The notes beneath the pieces are model-generated. The model was not told the origin of the DNA, did no database searches, and worked only from the letters and a program-made list of their open reading frames with translations. Shown here in pieces: positions 14,601 through 24,313 of a DNA stretch of 64,000 nucleotides. Location of the stretch: positions 8,189,001 to 8,253,000 of the forward strand of contig NC_135254.1 in the NCBI RefSeq assembly GCF_964204865.1. Direction: 5' to 3'. Numbering within the stretch: position 1 is the stretch's first letter; every line of letters begins with the position of its first letter. The DNA comes from Styela clava. Its lineage: Eukaryota; Chordata; Ascidiacea; Stolidobranchia; Styelidae. A program made the translations under genes and the position numbers.

Positions 14601-17600
14601 CACATCACTTTCTATGTAAAATCAAACATTCTTCACAACAATCCATAGAGAAAATAATTATTTACTTGTTTCCATGATACCAGACACCTTCAGCCAACAA
14701 TCAAACAATAGAATCATACTTACAATAGATCAGGCAAACAAAAGCTTTGTGATATCATAATTCCTATTGATTCAGACAATTATGAGCAAAGAATGGTGGA
14801 GGCAGGTTAATTTTCATGTCACATGTTATTAACAATGCTTTATTTTCAAATGTTCTTCAATTCAAAGTGCACTCTGTACATACTATCCAAGCGCATAAAC
14901 CCTTACAGTTATGGTTTGACACATCTGGTTTTCTAGGGCGACTGATTTTGTAATAGGGTTCCATCGCTCTGAAAAATGTTATATAAATGCAGGAGCAACT
15001 GATACTTGTATGCCATATGTATTTGGAGAGACTTAAATCTTTCCAGCTTGATAATATCTATTCAATTTATTAAGATGATGATCGTGGAAGCTGAAACCAG
15101 AATCTTTAATCGGTTATTAACTAACATTTGATTTTCCTATTTATCCCGAGGTGGAAGAATATGATAACTTTTTCAATTGGTATTGTTGACTCAATAATAG
15201 AGAAATATGTCCCCAATTCTGGACTTCGAAAATGATATATCATGATATATGAAAATAAAATTCCTCAAACTTCCTACCCTTCCTGCCTCTTACCCTAGTG
15301 TGGGTCGTCTTCCGTGCTTCAATGCAGCTTTCTTTTTCTCAATAGCATTTTCCAATCCTGAAAACCTGATTTCAAAAAAATTGACTGTATAGAATTACAC
15401 ACGCTAAAGTCTTGAACATTCCTTTCAAATTACGCCTGAGTAAAAACTGATGTTTAATATGTAACTAAAAGATCTGAAACTGTATGTAACTTTGATTTAT
15501 ATCTCATAAGTAATATTTTTTTACAGCCTAGTGTAAAATATACTTTCTAATAGTCAATCCTTTACATAATACATCCTGAATCAAAATAAAATAACTCAAC
15601 TCAAGCTTCAAACTTCAATGACTAGTCCTACCATAATTACTGCATAACCATCAACTTCTTCCCCAAAAAAATGTTTACTACAGTAGTTCTTTGACATCTT
15701 TGTTGCCAACAGGGCTTCAGAAATGCAGTACATAATACATGATGAAATATTATTATTTATATGGAACTTCAAACTCCAAAACTTTCTCCAAAATTTAAGT
15801 CAAAACTTAAGTTACAGTAAACGAAAGAATAACTTCATTTGTGTTTCATATTGGCCGGAAGACTTCCTTTATGATTCAAATAAGATGTCAAAAATTAAAC
15901 TTAATAACTTTCAGCAAAATGAAATAAAGGTATATTGTAGTTCACACTCGCATTATATGATTAAAAGTTATTAAGAATCAGAATAAAATGTAAGTGGTGA
16001 AATTACTAACACTCACGCTTGATAGTTTGATATATTTCTAATTCTGCTTTTGGTCACATAATACACTTCAAACTATTTTGAATGCTTTAAAAATTATTAC
16101 TTTTTTAGACCATCGTCTTGAAGAATGATAACGTGTCAGTGATCCTAAGTACTCAGTTGTTATAAAACTTATTTAAATGTACAATAACACATCAACCAAA
16201 TCAATCTAACAATTCAAATGTCTTGGAACTCAAATGAAAAAAATATAAAACAAGTGTATAAAGCAAATAAGGAGGACTGTATTCTGATTGAACTTTGACA
16301 CAATCATACATATATTGTTTTGATGATATGCATCTCATAACATATCATATTCTCTGAATAAAATTGCTTATTGGCTACATTTGATAACACAAAAGCCCTT
16401 TAAATTTCATTCAACATACGTTTTCTAGCTGAATTTGTTTGTACCTAGTATTGCGCTGTAAAGCTTGGTTATAAAAATTCCAAAGCAGTAGCAAAGCAAA
16501 TATGGAAGACTCGATTTTGACCTATCGTCACATGAATAAGCTTTATTATTATAACATATTATATATATTCTCTGATATTATTAAATATATATTTTCAGAT
16601 TGAAAAAAAATTACTCCTTAGCTACATTAGATACCACACACTGTTTTATTGAGTTTAAGTTTTATTGAACTTACGTTTTTAGCTGAAGTTGTTTGTACTC
16701 AATATTGAGCTGCATGGCTTGGTTTTTCAACTCAATGCTCAGTCTCATCTTCTCTTCCAGTTTCTGAACAACATTCTTGCGTTCCAGTTGTAGAATCACG
16801 ATCGACAGCGAATGATATTGACGCAAAATGTCAACAGAAAGCACAACTTTTTTCTCCTGGAAAATTTATTTTGAAAGATGATCACTCATGGTCATACTCT
16901 TTTCTTGAAATAGGTTTGGTAGTTTTGCTCTTACTAAACTTTAATATTATTTTGAAATGCCAGGTTTCAATATAGTATGAGGCAAAAAATGAATAAAACC
17001 GAATATTCCGGATAATAAACTTGAGGACTTAATGTTTTTCAGTGAAGACTGAATGCTATAATAAATTCGTATCTCAACGTTGCTCTTTGCCTAAATAAAT
17101 TCCTTGATTTATGTATGGCTGTCCTGTACATAATTATTTAATAATTGCATCTCATTTATTATAATTTCACATATAATGGGACCTTATAAGAAGCACAAAG
17201 TTTATTCATGACATGAATAAACATTACTACAAATGAAACAGGACTGACTAAAATTATTATTTCTGCAGCAATCACTAGCAAAGCTCAGTGATGACCGGCC
17301 AGCTTCAGTTTGATATTCAATGCATAGGATTCAGATCAATTTTAAAGCAATATTCAGCAAACATATCAGCCAGTACTAATTTAAATTATAAATGAAACTC
17401 TCTTTCTCTTATATTCATGAGAGTTTGCTAAAGAATCATTAAGAAAAATTCTATAAAATCCATGTTCTACTCAAAAGAACACTATTTCAAATTACCTTAG
17501 TAGCAGCTGCCATTGCCGAAGCCTGAAATTATTTTGAAATAAATTTTGAATCAAGACAAGCCGACACAGCATGCAAGAGTGGTCATTAAATTCGAAACAT

Positions 17601-19463
17601 AATTTCTTCAATCAGAAAAATGTCAAAATTCATTAGATTTCTCATGCATTCATTTTCTCAATTATACAATCATAATAGACTATCTAATACAACAAGCATC
17701 ATTAGACCTAACTGATTTCAAACAGAATATGTTATGAAATAAATTTTGATATATAAATTATATTGAATACAGCAAAACACCTTTATTAAATAGAAGTTAT
17801 ATTCAGTGAAAAAGGGGAAACATTGCTTTTCATAAATTGAGATAATATAATTAAAATCCTTTTTATATGAAGTCACAGCAATTTTGCATCAACCAAAATT
17901 GAAATAAATTCCAAGCAAACCTCTTAGTTTATAGACAACCTTGATATCATTTTCAAATTGTAGGCTTACATTCATACCCATATACCCTAGGTATGCATAG
18001 ACAGTATATTAAGTCTAATTTACGGCAACAATGCATTAAGTCAAATAATATAATTAATTTTTTTTTCATATCAAGTCACAGCAATTTCACACTGATCAAA
18101 ATTGTAATAAATTCAACAGAGATATCCATATAGAAAACCCTGATATATTTATCATATTGCAAACTTCCACACACAGATATGCATGTGTGATAATTAATAT
18201 AATTAAATTTTTATTATTAATTCACAGCAATTTTGCTGAATATTGAATTAATCAATATTGCATTTTCTTTCCGAAGTTGAAATATACATCTTTTAATTCT
18301 TCCCTTGCATGTATTTTGCAATTAATAAAGACTTATAAACACAAATATGCATCCTACTCATTAACACACGTTAGCTTGTTTGTACAAGTTCGTTTAGGTC
18401 AGGGCTCTAAAACTCAATTTACCTATGGGCCACTAGTGGCAGGGTCTGGGCCGCATCAGGTTTCCACAATGAAAGCTTAGTTTAAAAATCAAAATCTTTT
18501 ATTTTTTCAATCAAGCATTTTGCCAATGGACCAAGATGTCTCACCACATGGAAAACATGGTTACAACGTATCAATATAAATCTAAGCGTTAGTGATTGTG
18601 ACGTCAAAAATCCGAGAACTTATAACTTATATTAAATGTTTTAATCATTGATCGTGTGAACTAAATTAAGTGACTTGCGGCCCGGGCCACACTAACATCA
18701 AACTTTCATACTGGGGCAAGGGCCACAAACTATCGTACTGCGGGCCGTAATTGGCCCCTGGGCTGTGAGTTTGAGACCCCTGGTTCAAGTGTTTGTAGAG
18801 TGTAAACTTATTTGCAGGAAACATAGCATTCGGAATATTCTCCTATTATCTAAATAAAAACTAACCTGTTTCAGTTCATTCCTCTTCTTATTTAAATCCA
18901 CAGAATCTGAACTAGATGAAGATGATGATGATTTTCTACTATGAGACTTGGGTGCATTCGGGATTCCCTACAAAAAAAAGGATAAATATCGTACCTTTTC
19001 AAGTAATCCCCCCCACTAATATACGAATAATCGGTGCTCCTGAAGTATGTGAACCAAAATGGCGGACAGTGGAGCGCAGTATATGAACCAGGTTAGAATT
19101 AGGCCATAAAAGTTGGTAATGAAAGCTGCTTGCTTAATACAACTTTCAGATATCCCTAACTTGTAATAGAAAAAAATTCAAATAAAATTACGGCCTAACC
19201 CTAATCTGGCACGCATACTACGTTCCGGTGTCCGCCATCTTGCTTCACATACTTCGGATTAAAAATCAAATGGCTACACAGTTTAACAATATGAACCATT
19301 AGAAGAAAAGTATTACCTTGATTACAACAGTGGTGGCATTTGTTGAATAATTATACTGTTGCTGTTGTTGTTGTTGTTGTGTAGTATAAACATGGGTTTG
19401 CCCGACGGGATAACGAGCTGTTGTGGTTGTCACTGTCGCTGAACTACTTGCAGCACAACCCAT
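2663..19463 (-). CDS. N-acylated coiled-coil protein, 16 exons, 617 aa, family not recognised
   Basis: Exons on the minus strand, 5' to 3': 19463-19317, 18967-18866, 17522-17496 (27 nt), 16856-16675, 15365-15294, 13029-12915, 12105-11952, 11075-10954, 9586-9501, 9088-8962, 7881-7750, 6369-6216, 5185-5061, 4510-4420, 4092-3932, 2719-2663 (TAA). All junctions are GT-AG and all phases agree, giving one uninterrupted frame of 1854 nt. The protein starts MGCAASSS, a typical myristoylation signal (Gly2) followed by a palmitoylatable Cys3, so membrane attachment is likely. Gln29-36 is a poly-Gln run; a run of eight Ser lies near residues 60-70. Residues about 93-320 and 547-610 are rich in Glu, Lys, Gln and Leu and look like coiled coil. 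Residues 470-545 are strongly acidic; 580-590 is a basic patch. There is no signal peptide or catalytic motif. I infer a structural or scaffolding protein at a membrane; the exact role is unknown. The exon chain is well supported; the start is supported by the MGC motif and lack of an upstream exon. Confidence 0.85.
2886..3284. mobile_element. Non-autonomous hAT element, 399 bp, with 8-bp target duplication
   Basis: Begins caggggttcccatgc and ends gggtcgcaacccctg, so the ends are inverted (CAGGGGTT). It is flanked on both sides by the exact 8-bp repeat ttctaaat (2878-2885 and 3285-3292), the size expected for hAT transposition. No transposase frame. It lies in the last intron of the coiled-coil gene. 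Confidence 0.85.
3783..3882. repeat. Palindromic MITE, family A (accaagatggcgcacaacctgaac)
   Basis: About 100 bp made of two inverted arms: caccaagatggcgcacaacc on the left and its complement ending in the cttctggagcgcc edge on the right. Related copies lie near 7.3, 28.3, 29.1, 33.6 and 56.1 kb, and an expanded one near 5.8 kb. Confidence 0.75.
5282..5592. mobile_element. Non-autonomous hAT element, 311 bp
   Basis: Inverted ends cagggctactcaact and agttgagtagccctg. The flanking 8-mers gtctaatg and gcctagtg match at six of eight positions and look like a decayed target duplication. The same end sequence occurs in the elements at 41.28 and 44.37 kb. Confidence 0.75.
5778..6038. repeat. Family A MITE expanded into a 73-bp tandem array
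   Basis: Units beginning accaagatgg start at 5798, 5871 and 5944, a 73-bp period repeated about three times. Each holds the forward arm, the middle (gtgtaccaggtcagggttgt) and a partial reverse arm. The outer edges (gctcccgaagtat and atacttccggagcgcc) are those of a single family A element, so the array arose inside one insertion. Confidence 0.75.
6874..7050. repeat. Two-copy tandem repeat, period 88 bp
   Basis: A segment starting aatttgaaggcaaaaccac at 6874 recurs at 6962 with a few substitutions and both copies end near catagacatcaaa. It is intronic and I see no coding content. Confidence 0.7.
7317..7423. repeat. Palindromic MITE, family A
   Basis: Edges cctcctgaagtatgcacacc and gcgcatacttcaggagtacc are inverted repeats around the same core as the copy at 3.8 kb. 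It lies in an intron of the coiled-coil gene. Confidence 0.75.
8685..8830 (+). repeat. tRNA-derived SINE, internally deleted copy
   Basis: The head (gatgtggctcatcgtgctaagcg) and the tail (gaatggtaaccgaacgagag to the atcctatcctatcc end) match the full copy at 22.92 kb. The middle, including the B box, is missing. Confidence 0.65.
9688..10233. mobile_element. hAT element, 546 bp, with 8-bp target duplication and a nested repeat
   Basis: Begins cagtggttcccaacc and ends ggttgggaaccacta. It is flanked by exact taataaga repeats (9680-9687 and 10234-10241). The outer sequence is rich in ggcccccttg, typical of this hAT type. The middle (about 9733-10021) is a separate repeat also found at 35.24 and 39.13 kb, so this is a nested insertion. 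Confidence 0.85.
9733..10021. repeat. Dispersed repeat, family D
   Basis: Shares atcggtaagtatgttgata, a gtgatgggacac core and gtcttcggtctctgaccgat with inverted copies at 35.24-35.51 and 39.13-39.35 kb. The left edge alone recurs at 42.42 and 45.66 kb. No coding frame; class unknown. Confidence 0.6.
11762..11828. mobile_element. hAT-like element fragment
   Basis: Contains ggtgggcaacatttttggcc and ends in ttacccacccctg, the typical hAT terminus seen in better preserved copies in this window. The other end cannot be fixed. Confidence 0.4.
12180..12445 (-). repeat. Old, diverged SINE copy
   Basis: Resembles the reverse complement of the 22.92-kb SINE (ttgtaaccgaccatcagttac, gcggcgatgaggagttcag, cacataaa, aacctgcgtgg) but with many substitutions. 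No retained B box. Confidence 0.5.
13352..13574. repeat. Palindromic MITE, family B (ccaagatggcggacaccggaacg)
   Basis: Inverted arms: gtatgtgaaccaagatggcg on the left and ccaacttggttcacatactac on the right, around a middle with ggttagggttagg, tttcaggtacatatactacg and cctaaccctaacc. Other copies lie near 19.0, 23.9, 26.9 and 50.5 kb. Confidence 0.8.
16250..16450 (-). pseudogene. Intronic tandem duplicate carrying a decayed copy of exon 4
   Basis: The stretch 16250-16450 resembles 16490-16690. On the minus strand its end encodes NQALQRNTRYKQIQLEN followed by a GTATG donor, matching exon 4 (NQAMQLNIEYKQLQLK). The upstream half of the exon and its acceptor are not recognisable, so this is probably a dead exon duplicate. 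Confidence 0.65.
17860..18240. repeat. Diverged tandem repeats in intron 2 of the coiled-coil gene
   Basis: The phrase tcacagcaatttt/tcac recurs near 17873, 18075 and 18222, followed by similar sequence (caaaattg.aataaattc, then ccatata, ctgatat). The units are roughly 150-200 bp. No coding content. Confidence 0.5.
18400..18782. mobile_element. Non-autonomous hAT element, 383 bp
   Basis: Ends cagggctctaaaactca and tgagtttgagacccctg are inverted. The interior has the gggccgcatc and gcgggccgtaattggcc motifs typical of this type. The flanking 8-mers gtttaggt and gttcaagt match at six of eight positions. Confidence 0.75.
19037..19256. repeat. Palindromic MITE, family B
   Basis: Edges ctcctgaagtatgtgaacc and ttcacatacttcgg are inverted, with ggcggacagtgg and ccggtgtccgcc arms. 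It lies in the first intron of the coiled-coil gene. Confidence 0.75.
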
Positions 19464-20004
19464 GATTATGTATTAAACAGCAGATAATGCTTATTAAAAA
19501 TTTACAAGTTCTGAAACATAATATATCAATCTAAACAACTCAGTCCTTGATTCGATGAAAAATGAGCAATTATGGTGAAGTGAAACATATTGAATATGAT
19601 TGGTAAGGATTGTTGGAAACAATGAAAAACTTTCTTGTACATCGATATTTGATTTCGTCTGAGGAGAATGTAACTGTCAGCTCATATAACATTTTTATAT
19701 GACGCTTAATCACAGCTTTTGCTCTGAACAAGGTCCTATACAAGTAGCCAGTGACATCCAACAATATTTAGGGAGCTACTTATTATTTGGAAGAACCAAA
19801 ATCATTCTGGTTCAGCCTTTCCTACTCAATTTATCACAGCCTGGGTAAGGTTGGGGGCATGAGATTTAAAAATGTATAACCTGTGACACTAACACAGTGA
19901 AGTCTAAAGTTTTAATCACGAGGCAATCGGGCGGCCCAAACAATTTTTTACATAATCATGAAATCCTGCCCAAATGAAAGAATTTATTTTTGACCTGGCC
20001 ACGA

Positions 20005-20185
20005 CCTCTCCTCCCATTACCAGTTCATGTCGGGTATGGGATTAGATAGCCAGTTAGGCTAGTTATTCGTTTTCGGAAGCATGGGCTTGATGGTGGAGGA
20101 AGCCGTAACCGACCAGCGGTTACATGAACCACCCTCTTTTGTCGCACATAACCATCCTTGCATGGGATTCGAACCTGCAAACCCA
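20005..20185 (-). repeat. SINE, 3' portion, interrupted by the next element
   Basis: Reverse-complement match to the 22.92-kb SINE from the gaccagcggttac region through the B-box part (gggattcgaacctgc). It stops at aaaccca, where a 1.4-kb element intervenes, and resumes at 21622 with cacgcag and reads to about 21705. Confidence 0.85.
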
Positions 20186-21621
20186 CCGTAAAAGCGCCTA
20201 ACTTCGGACAAAATTACTATATTTTCGTCAATTACTCGGCCATTTATTGTCCAAACGGTGCCAAAATTGCTCGGTAAAACATTCGTGCGGTACTTTACAT
20301 TCCCTGCAAATTTCGGTTCAATTGGACTATTTTTACTATTGAAATAATCGATATTTCTTGCCATCTGACCGTTATCCTTCACTGCCCTAACTTCGGACAG
20401 TCATTTTCTTCACTGCGTAACCGCGACGCACAGAGAGAAAGAGGCTTCCGATGCGGATGACGTAATCACGTCGTTGCGTGAAGATAAGACGCTCGATCGT
20501 CGTCGTAACGTAACATTGACGTCACGACGAAAATGCATTATTTGAAACTTCCGTCGTCCTATGTTTACATCTTTCGTTCGTTATTTTCGAAACTTCAGAT
20601 GAGTATAATAACACGTTAGTCATTTTAATTAGGAAATGCATACGTAAATATATCTGATGCAAACCGTTTCAATCCACAATGAAGTATTTTAACGGGCTTC
20701 TATCGAAGTCTTTGAAGTATTAATATTCTCGACGGATAGCTTTTTTTTATTCTGCGCGGTTATCTTTATAAATGATAATTTATATCAAACACACGGTAAA
20801 TCCGATTGTAAAGTTTAATTTAAAATTCAACTTAATCTTGTAAACATGTAGGTCCCGTTTATTTGTTGGAGATCAAATTTATTTTTAATTTCGAGTGAAT
20901 AAAATTCACCCAGGCCGTATTCAATAACTGTCATTTCGACTACTAATCATAAAATAATGGTTAAGTCAGTGCACTGTGCCATATGGACGTTGGAATTATC
21001 ATAGTTTTATATATTCGATTTTTAACGTCATCGATTAAGTGTGACATGTATTTTCATTAATGTTATTTTGGCATATATTCATACATGACCGAACAAAATA
21101 CAAAAATATTACATTGGTACGCCGTCTTTATCTTAACGGAAATTGTCATATTGGCTCCGTTGTGTCTGGCGTCAAAATTCATTTCCGAGACGCAGTGTGA
21201 CGTCGTGTCGGAAGTGAGCGAAAAATAATCTACGTGAGGTTGACGTAATTTTTGACGCTGCGTGAAATCTTAATATTCTTACGGAATTTATAATTCAGAA
21301 TTTTAGGTTTTATTTGAATCTCGTACGACATCTTGCGATCACTCAAATAAATTATATACATTGTTGTCGCCCTCTACCGAATGATGGTATTTTGACGATG
21401 ATAGCTTCAGTAGGAGCGACGCTCTGCGCCGTTGAATGCCGGGCAGTCAATTTTCGGCAAAATATTTATGCAACATTAAAAAAGATGAGAATAGATGTAG
21501 ATATAACAGCGCAACCTATAATAATTAAAATTAGCAATATACGGCGCGTTTTAGCCAAGATATGGCTGTTCAAAAATTTTGTCCGAAGTTAGGAACTGTC
21601 CGAAGTTAGGCGCTTTTACGG
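20186..21621. mobile_element. DNA transposon (non-autonomous), 1436 bp, with 25-bp perfect inverted ends, inserted in a SINE
   Basis: The outermost 25 bp at each end, starting CCGTAAAAGCGCCTAAC, are exact inverted repeats. The block ctaacttcggac occurs twice near each end (20198, 20388, and inverted at about 21583 and 21597), i.e. subterminal repeats. By comparison with the intact SINE, the pre-insertion sequence aacccacgcag is split with a duplicated ca. Longest frame is 92 codons with no transposase similarity that I can see. Superfamily not assigned. Confidence 0.8.
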
Positions 21622-21705
21622 CACGCAGGGTAATCGGAGGTGCGGTGGCGAAAGTATTCCTAACGCTTGTTAGCACATTCTGACGATGCGCCACACTGCC
21701 GCAAA
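21622..21705 (-). repeat. SINE, 5' (A-box) portion, right of the insertion
   Basis: Continues the SINE broken at 20185: ggaggtgcggtggcgaaagt, attcctaacgctt and the gccacac edge match the reverse complement of the 22.92-kb copy. Confidence 0.8.
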
Positions 21706-22104
21706 TTATCGCTTTCTAGTATTTCCGTACTATGAGTTGTCATTTTTGTACCATGGCCAGTTAAAAATCAATTATCATATCCAACTTGGTACCGGTACCG
21801 TTGTATTTGTATTCAATGTACTGATTTAATTTATGCAGGGTAATTCTGAAATTAACTTACTCGTATCTTACTACCGGTAACTGATTACTGAATTGCCATT
21901 AAGTTATGACATTTATCTAACTTACCCAGTTAACAGTCACGGTAACTTTTTAATCTGTTTGAATCTGCTTTAGTACTGTAGGTATCCACAAAATAGGTGG
22001 CGGTAATTCTCAATCTCACACACAAGCAGAATGTTGGATGTTTACATGTGACGTCAAATTCACCATGGCAAAGTTAAAGCTGAAACGCGACACATAGCGG
22101 ACTA

Positions 22105-22603
22105 TAGACCTTTCCCCGAGCATCGTTTTCCTTGTTTACTTCGAGACATTGGCCAATCAGCAAGATGCAAAAAGTGACGTTCAATGCCCCCTTTTCGCAT
22201 CCGCTCAGACACTTTTCTCACTCAGACAGATTTTCAAGCGTGGTTGTAAACAATACCTCGTTTTCGCGTTTTTGAACTCCATTTGTTAGTTTTCAGTTGT
22301 GTTTCAGAAACTTAAATATAAATCAGATAATTCAATGATCACTCTGTCTTCCTAGGAGTTTCAATTTAATTGCAGTAATAAAAATTAATGTAGAAATAGC
22401 TGTGATAGATTAGCATGAAATTCTTTACCGGTATTTTTAAAAAACAGATTGTTGTATGCGATGAATCATAATGATGGTTTGAAACATATACCCCATTTTA
22501 CAGGCGCCAACTCGCGAAAGCACTCTTAAAATAGCCCCGAAAATTTTGCAATGGTAAAGTATAGAAAGAATTTTCCGGGGGTCAAAGGTCGGGGAAAGGT
22601 CTA
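22105..22603. mobile_element. TA-flanked MITE, about 500 bp
   Basis: Ends TAGACCTTTCCCCGA and TCGGGGAAAGGTCTA are inverted and flanked by TA, as for Tc1/mariner-type elements. The interior contains gccaatcagcaagatgcaaaa. A second copy lies at about 48025-48500. No transposase. Confidence 0.75.
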
Positions 22604-22919
22604 TAAGTTATCAAAGTGCAGTAGGGGCAGAGAAATTCTGCTGTTCTGCGATTGTATTCATTGTATAGTAATTCAAACTTTATACCATGATTATAGCACA
22701 GTAGTAAGAATTTAGATTTTCCCAGGCCCTGCGGAAGTACTAGTACTATAATTTTTTTTAATTACCTTGTATCCATTCAGTCCCTCATCCTAGGACTGTA
22801 AGATACTGGACTTGGTGGACTATAATCAGCTTTAAAAAAAGATAGGACTTTTTCAGCTCAGAACTGCCAGGAAATTTATTTGGCTACTTCCTGGCCGGAT
22901 ATTCATATCAGTTTATAAT

Positions 22920-23278
22920 TTGTGTGGCTCAACGGGCTAAGCGTTAGGAATACGCTCGCCACCGCACCTCTAACTACTCTGCGTGGGTTCGCAGGTTCGA
23001 ATCCCATGCAGGGATGGTTATGTGCGAGAGGATTGCTGGACTCCTCGCCGTCGTTGGGTGGTTCACGTAACCGCTGGTCGGTTACGGCTTCCTCCACCAC
23101 CAAGTCCATGCTTCCGAAAACAAACAATACAGTAAATCTAATCCCATACCCGACTTGGAATGGTAACCGGACGAGAGGCCGTGGTTCGCCATATGGATAA
23201 GCCGTCTTATCGGCTTTCCTCTCCCCCGGGATAAATATGTAAATACTATCATACTATCCTATCCTACTATATCGTGAA
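22920..23278 (+). repeat. Full-length tRNA-derived SINE
   Basis: The head has a pol III A-box-like gtggctcaacgggctaagcg at 22922 and a B-box ggttcgaatccc at about 22994. The body follows (gtaaccgctggtcggttacgg, cttggaatggtaaccggacg) and the tail is a short repeat of atcctatcctactat. At least seven partial copies are in the window. Confidence 0.85.
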
Positions 23279-23850
23279 GCTGCCTTGCGGGTACATGGAA
23301 CCAATTTATTCGCCACCGAAAATGTACATGACATTTATTTATTAAGATACTTACGTGTCAATAAGTGAAATGAAGCAGAAATATAATGAATGGTAATTAG
23401 TGAATGAATGAAGTGAGAGCCAATGGGCAGGTGTCCGCTTGTGTTAGCACCAGTGGTGGAATTCAAATTTTTTGTCCGCCGGTTTCATCACAAAAGTCCT
23501 ATTTTTCAGCCGGTTCTGTTACAGGAAGTCATGATTTTTTGGCACATAAACCGGTAATGCTAACCGGTTCGCTGATCACATAAAATTCCGTGAGACAGTT
23601 CTATAGAACCGGTGCGAACCGGCTGAATCCTACCACTGGTTAGCACCCCACAACTGGTATAGTGTTGAATGTACTCATATAAGTGATAGTTGCTTAGTTG
23701 TTTTTTTTTTAATAAAAATTCAACAAATTACGATGGAATATAAAAGACCAAGTTGAAACAGGACAATGCATCATAGCCACATATAACATATTGACACCTC
23801 ATGAGAAAGTTGCACGTTGTCATGAAACCTTATAAACTATTTTCGGTACT

Positions 23851-24074
23851 GCCAAAGTATGTGAACCAAGATGCCGGACACCGGTACGTAGTTTGTGTAC
23901 CAGGTTAGGGTTAGGCAATATTTTGATTCCAATTTTACCTCATTTCGGTTCTATTACGAGTTCGGAGACTAGCCAAGTAATTTCTGTAGTATTTGTACCT
24001 GAAATTATGGCCTAACCTGGTACACATACTACGTTCCAGTGTCCGCCATCTTGGTTCACACACTTCGGGAGTAC
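23851..24074. repeat. Palindromic MITE, family B
   Basis: Edges gtactgccaaagtatgtgaa and cacacacttcgggagtacc; core ggttagggttagg and cctaacctggtacacatactacg. It lies between the two-CTLD gene and the SINE region. Confidence 0.75.
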
Positions 24075-24313
24075 CATATTTTCAAATGTTTCAACAAAAC
24101 TAATTTAAAAAAAAATAAGTCAAAAACTTCTAAATCTGTTAAAATTACCTATTTACAAGTAACAAAGCTATTATTGATAACTATTGATTAATCGCCAAAC
24201 AATTATCGAAAATGAAATAAAAATTGAGTGTATATATATATATGATAAATGCTTCAAAATTAAATTTTATACAAGTTTGAACAAGCATCTTCGTTTTTCT
24301 TCATTTTAAATTC

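Noticed and set aside
16430..16450. A usable alternative exon copy of the coiled-coil exon 4
   Set aside because: Only the last 17 or so residues and the donor are recognisable; no acceptor or in-frame upstream half was found.
20059..20382. 107-codon minus-strand frame
   Set aside because: It spans the junction of the SINE and the inserted 1.4-kb element, so it cannot be an ancestral gene.
22922..23010. Possible tRNA gene (A and B boxes with gggttcgcaggttcgaatcccatgc)
   Set aside because: The boxes belong to a repeated SINE with a long body and tail; no cloverleaf with a clear anticodon arm and acceptor stem is evident.
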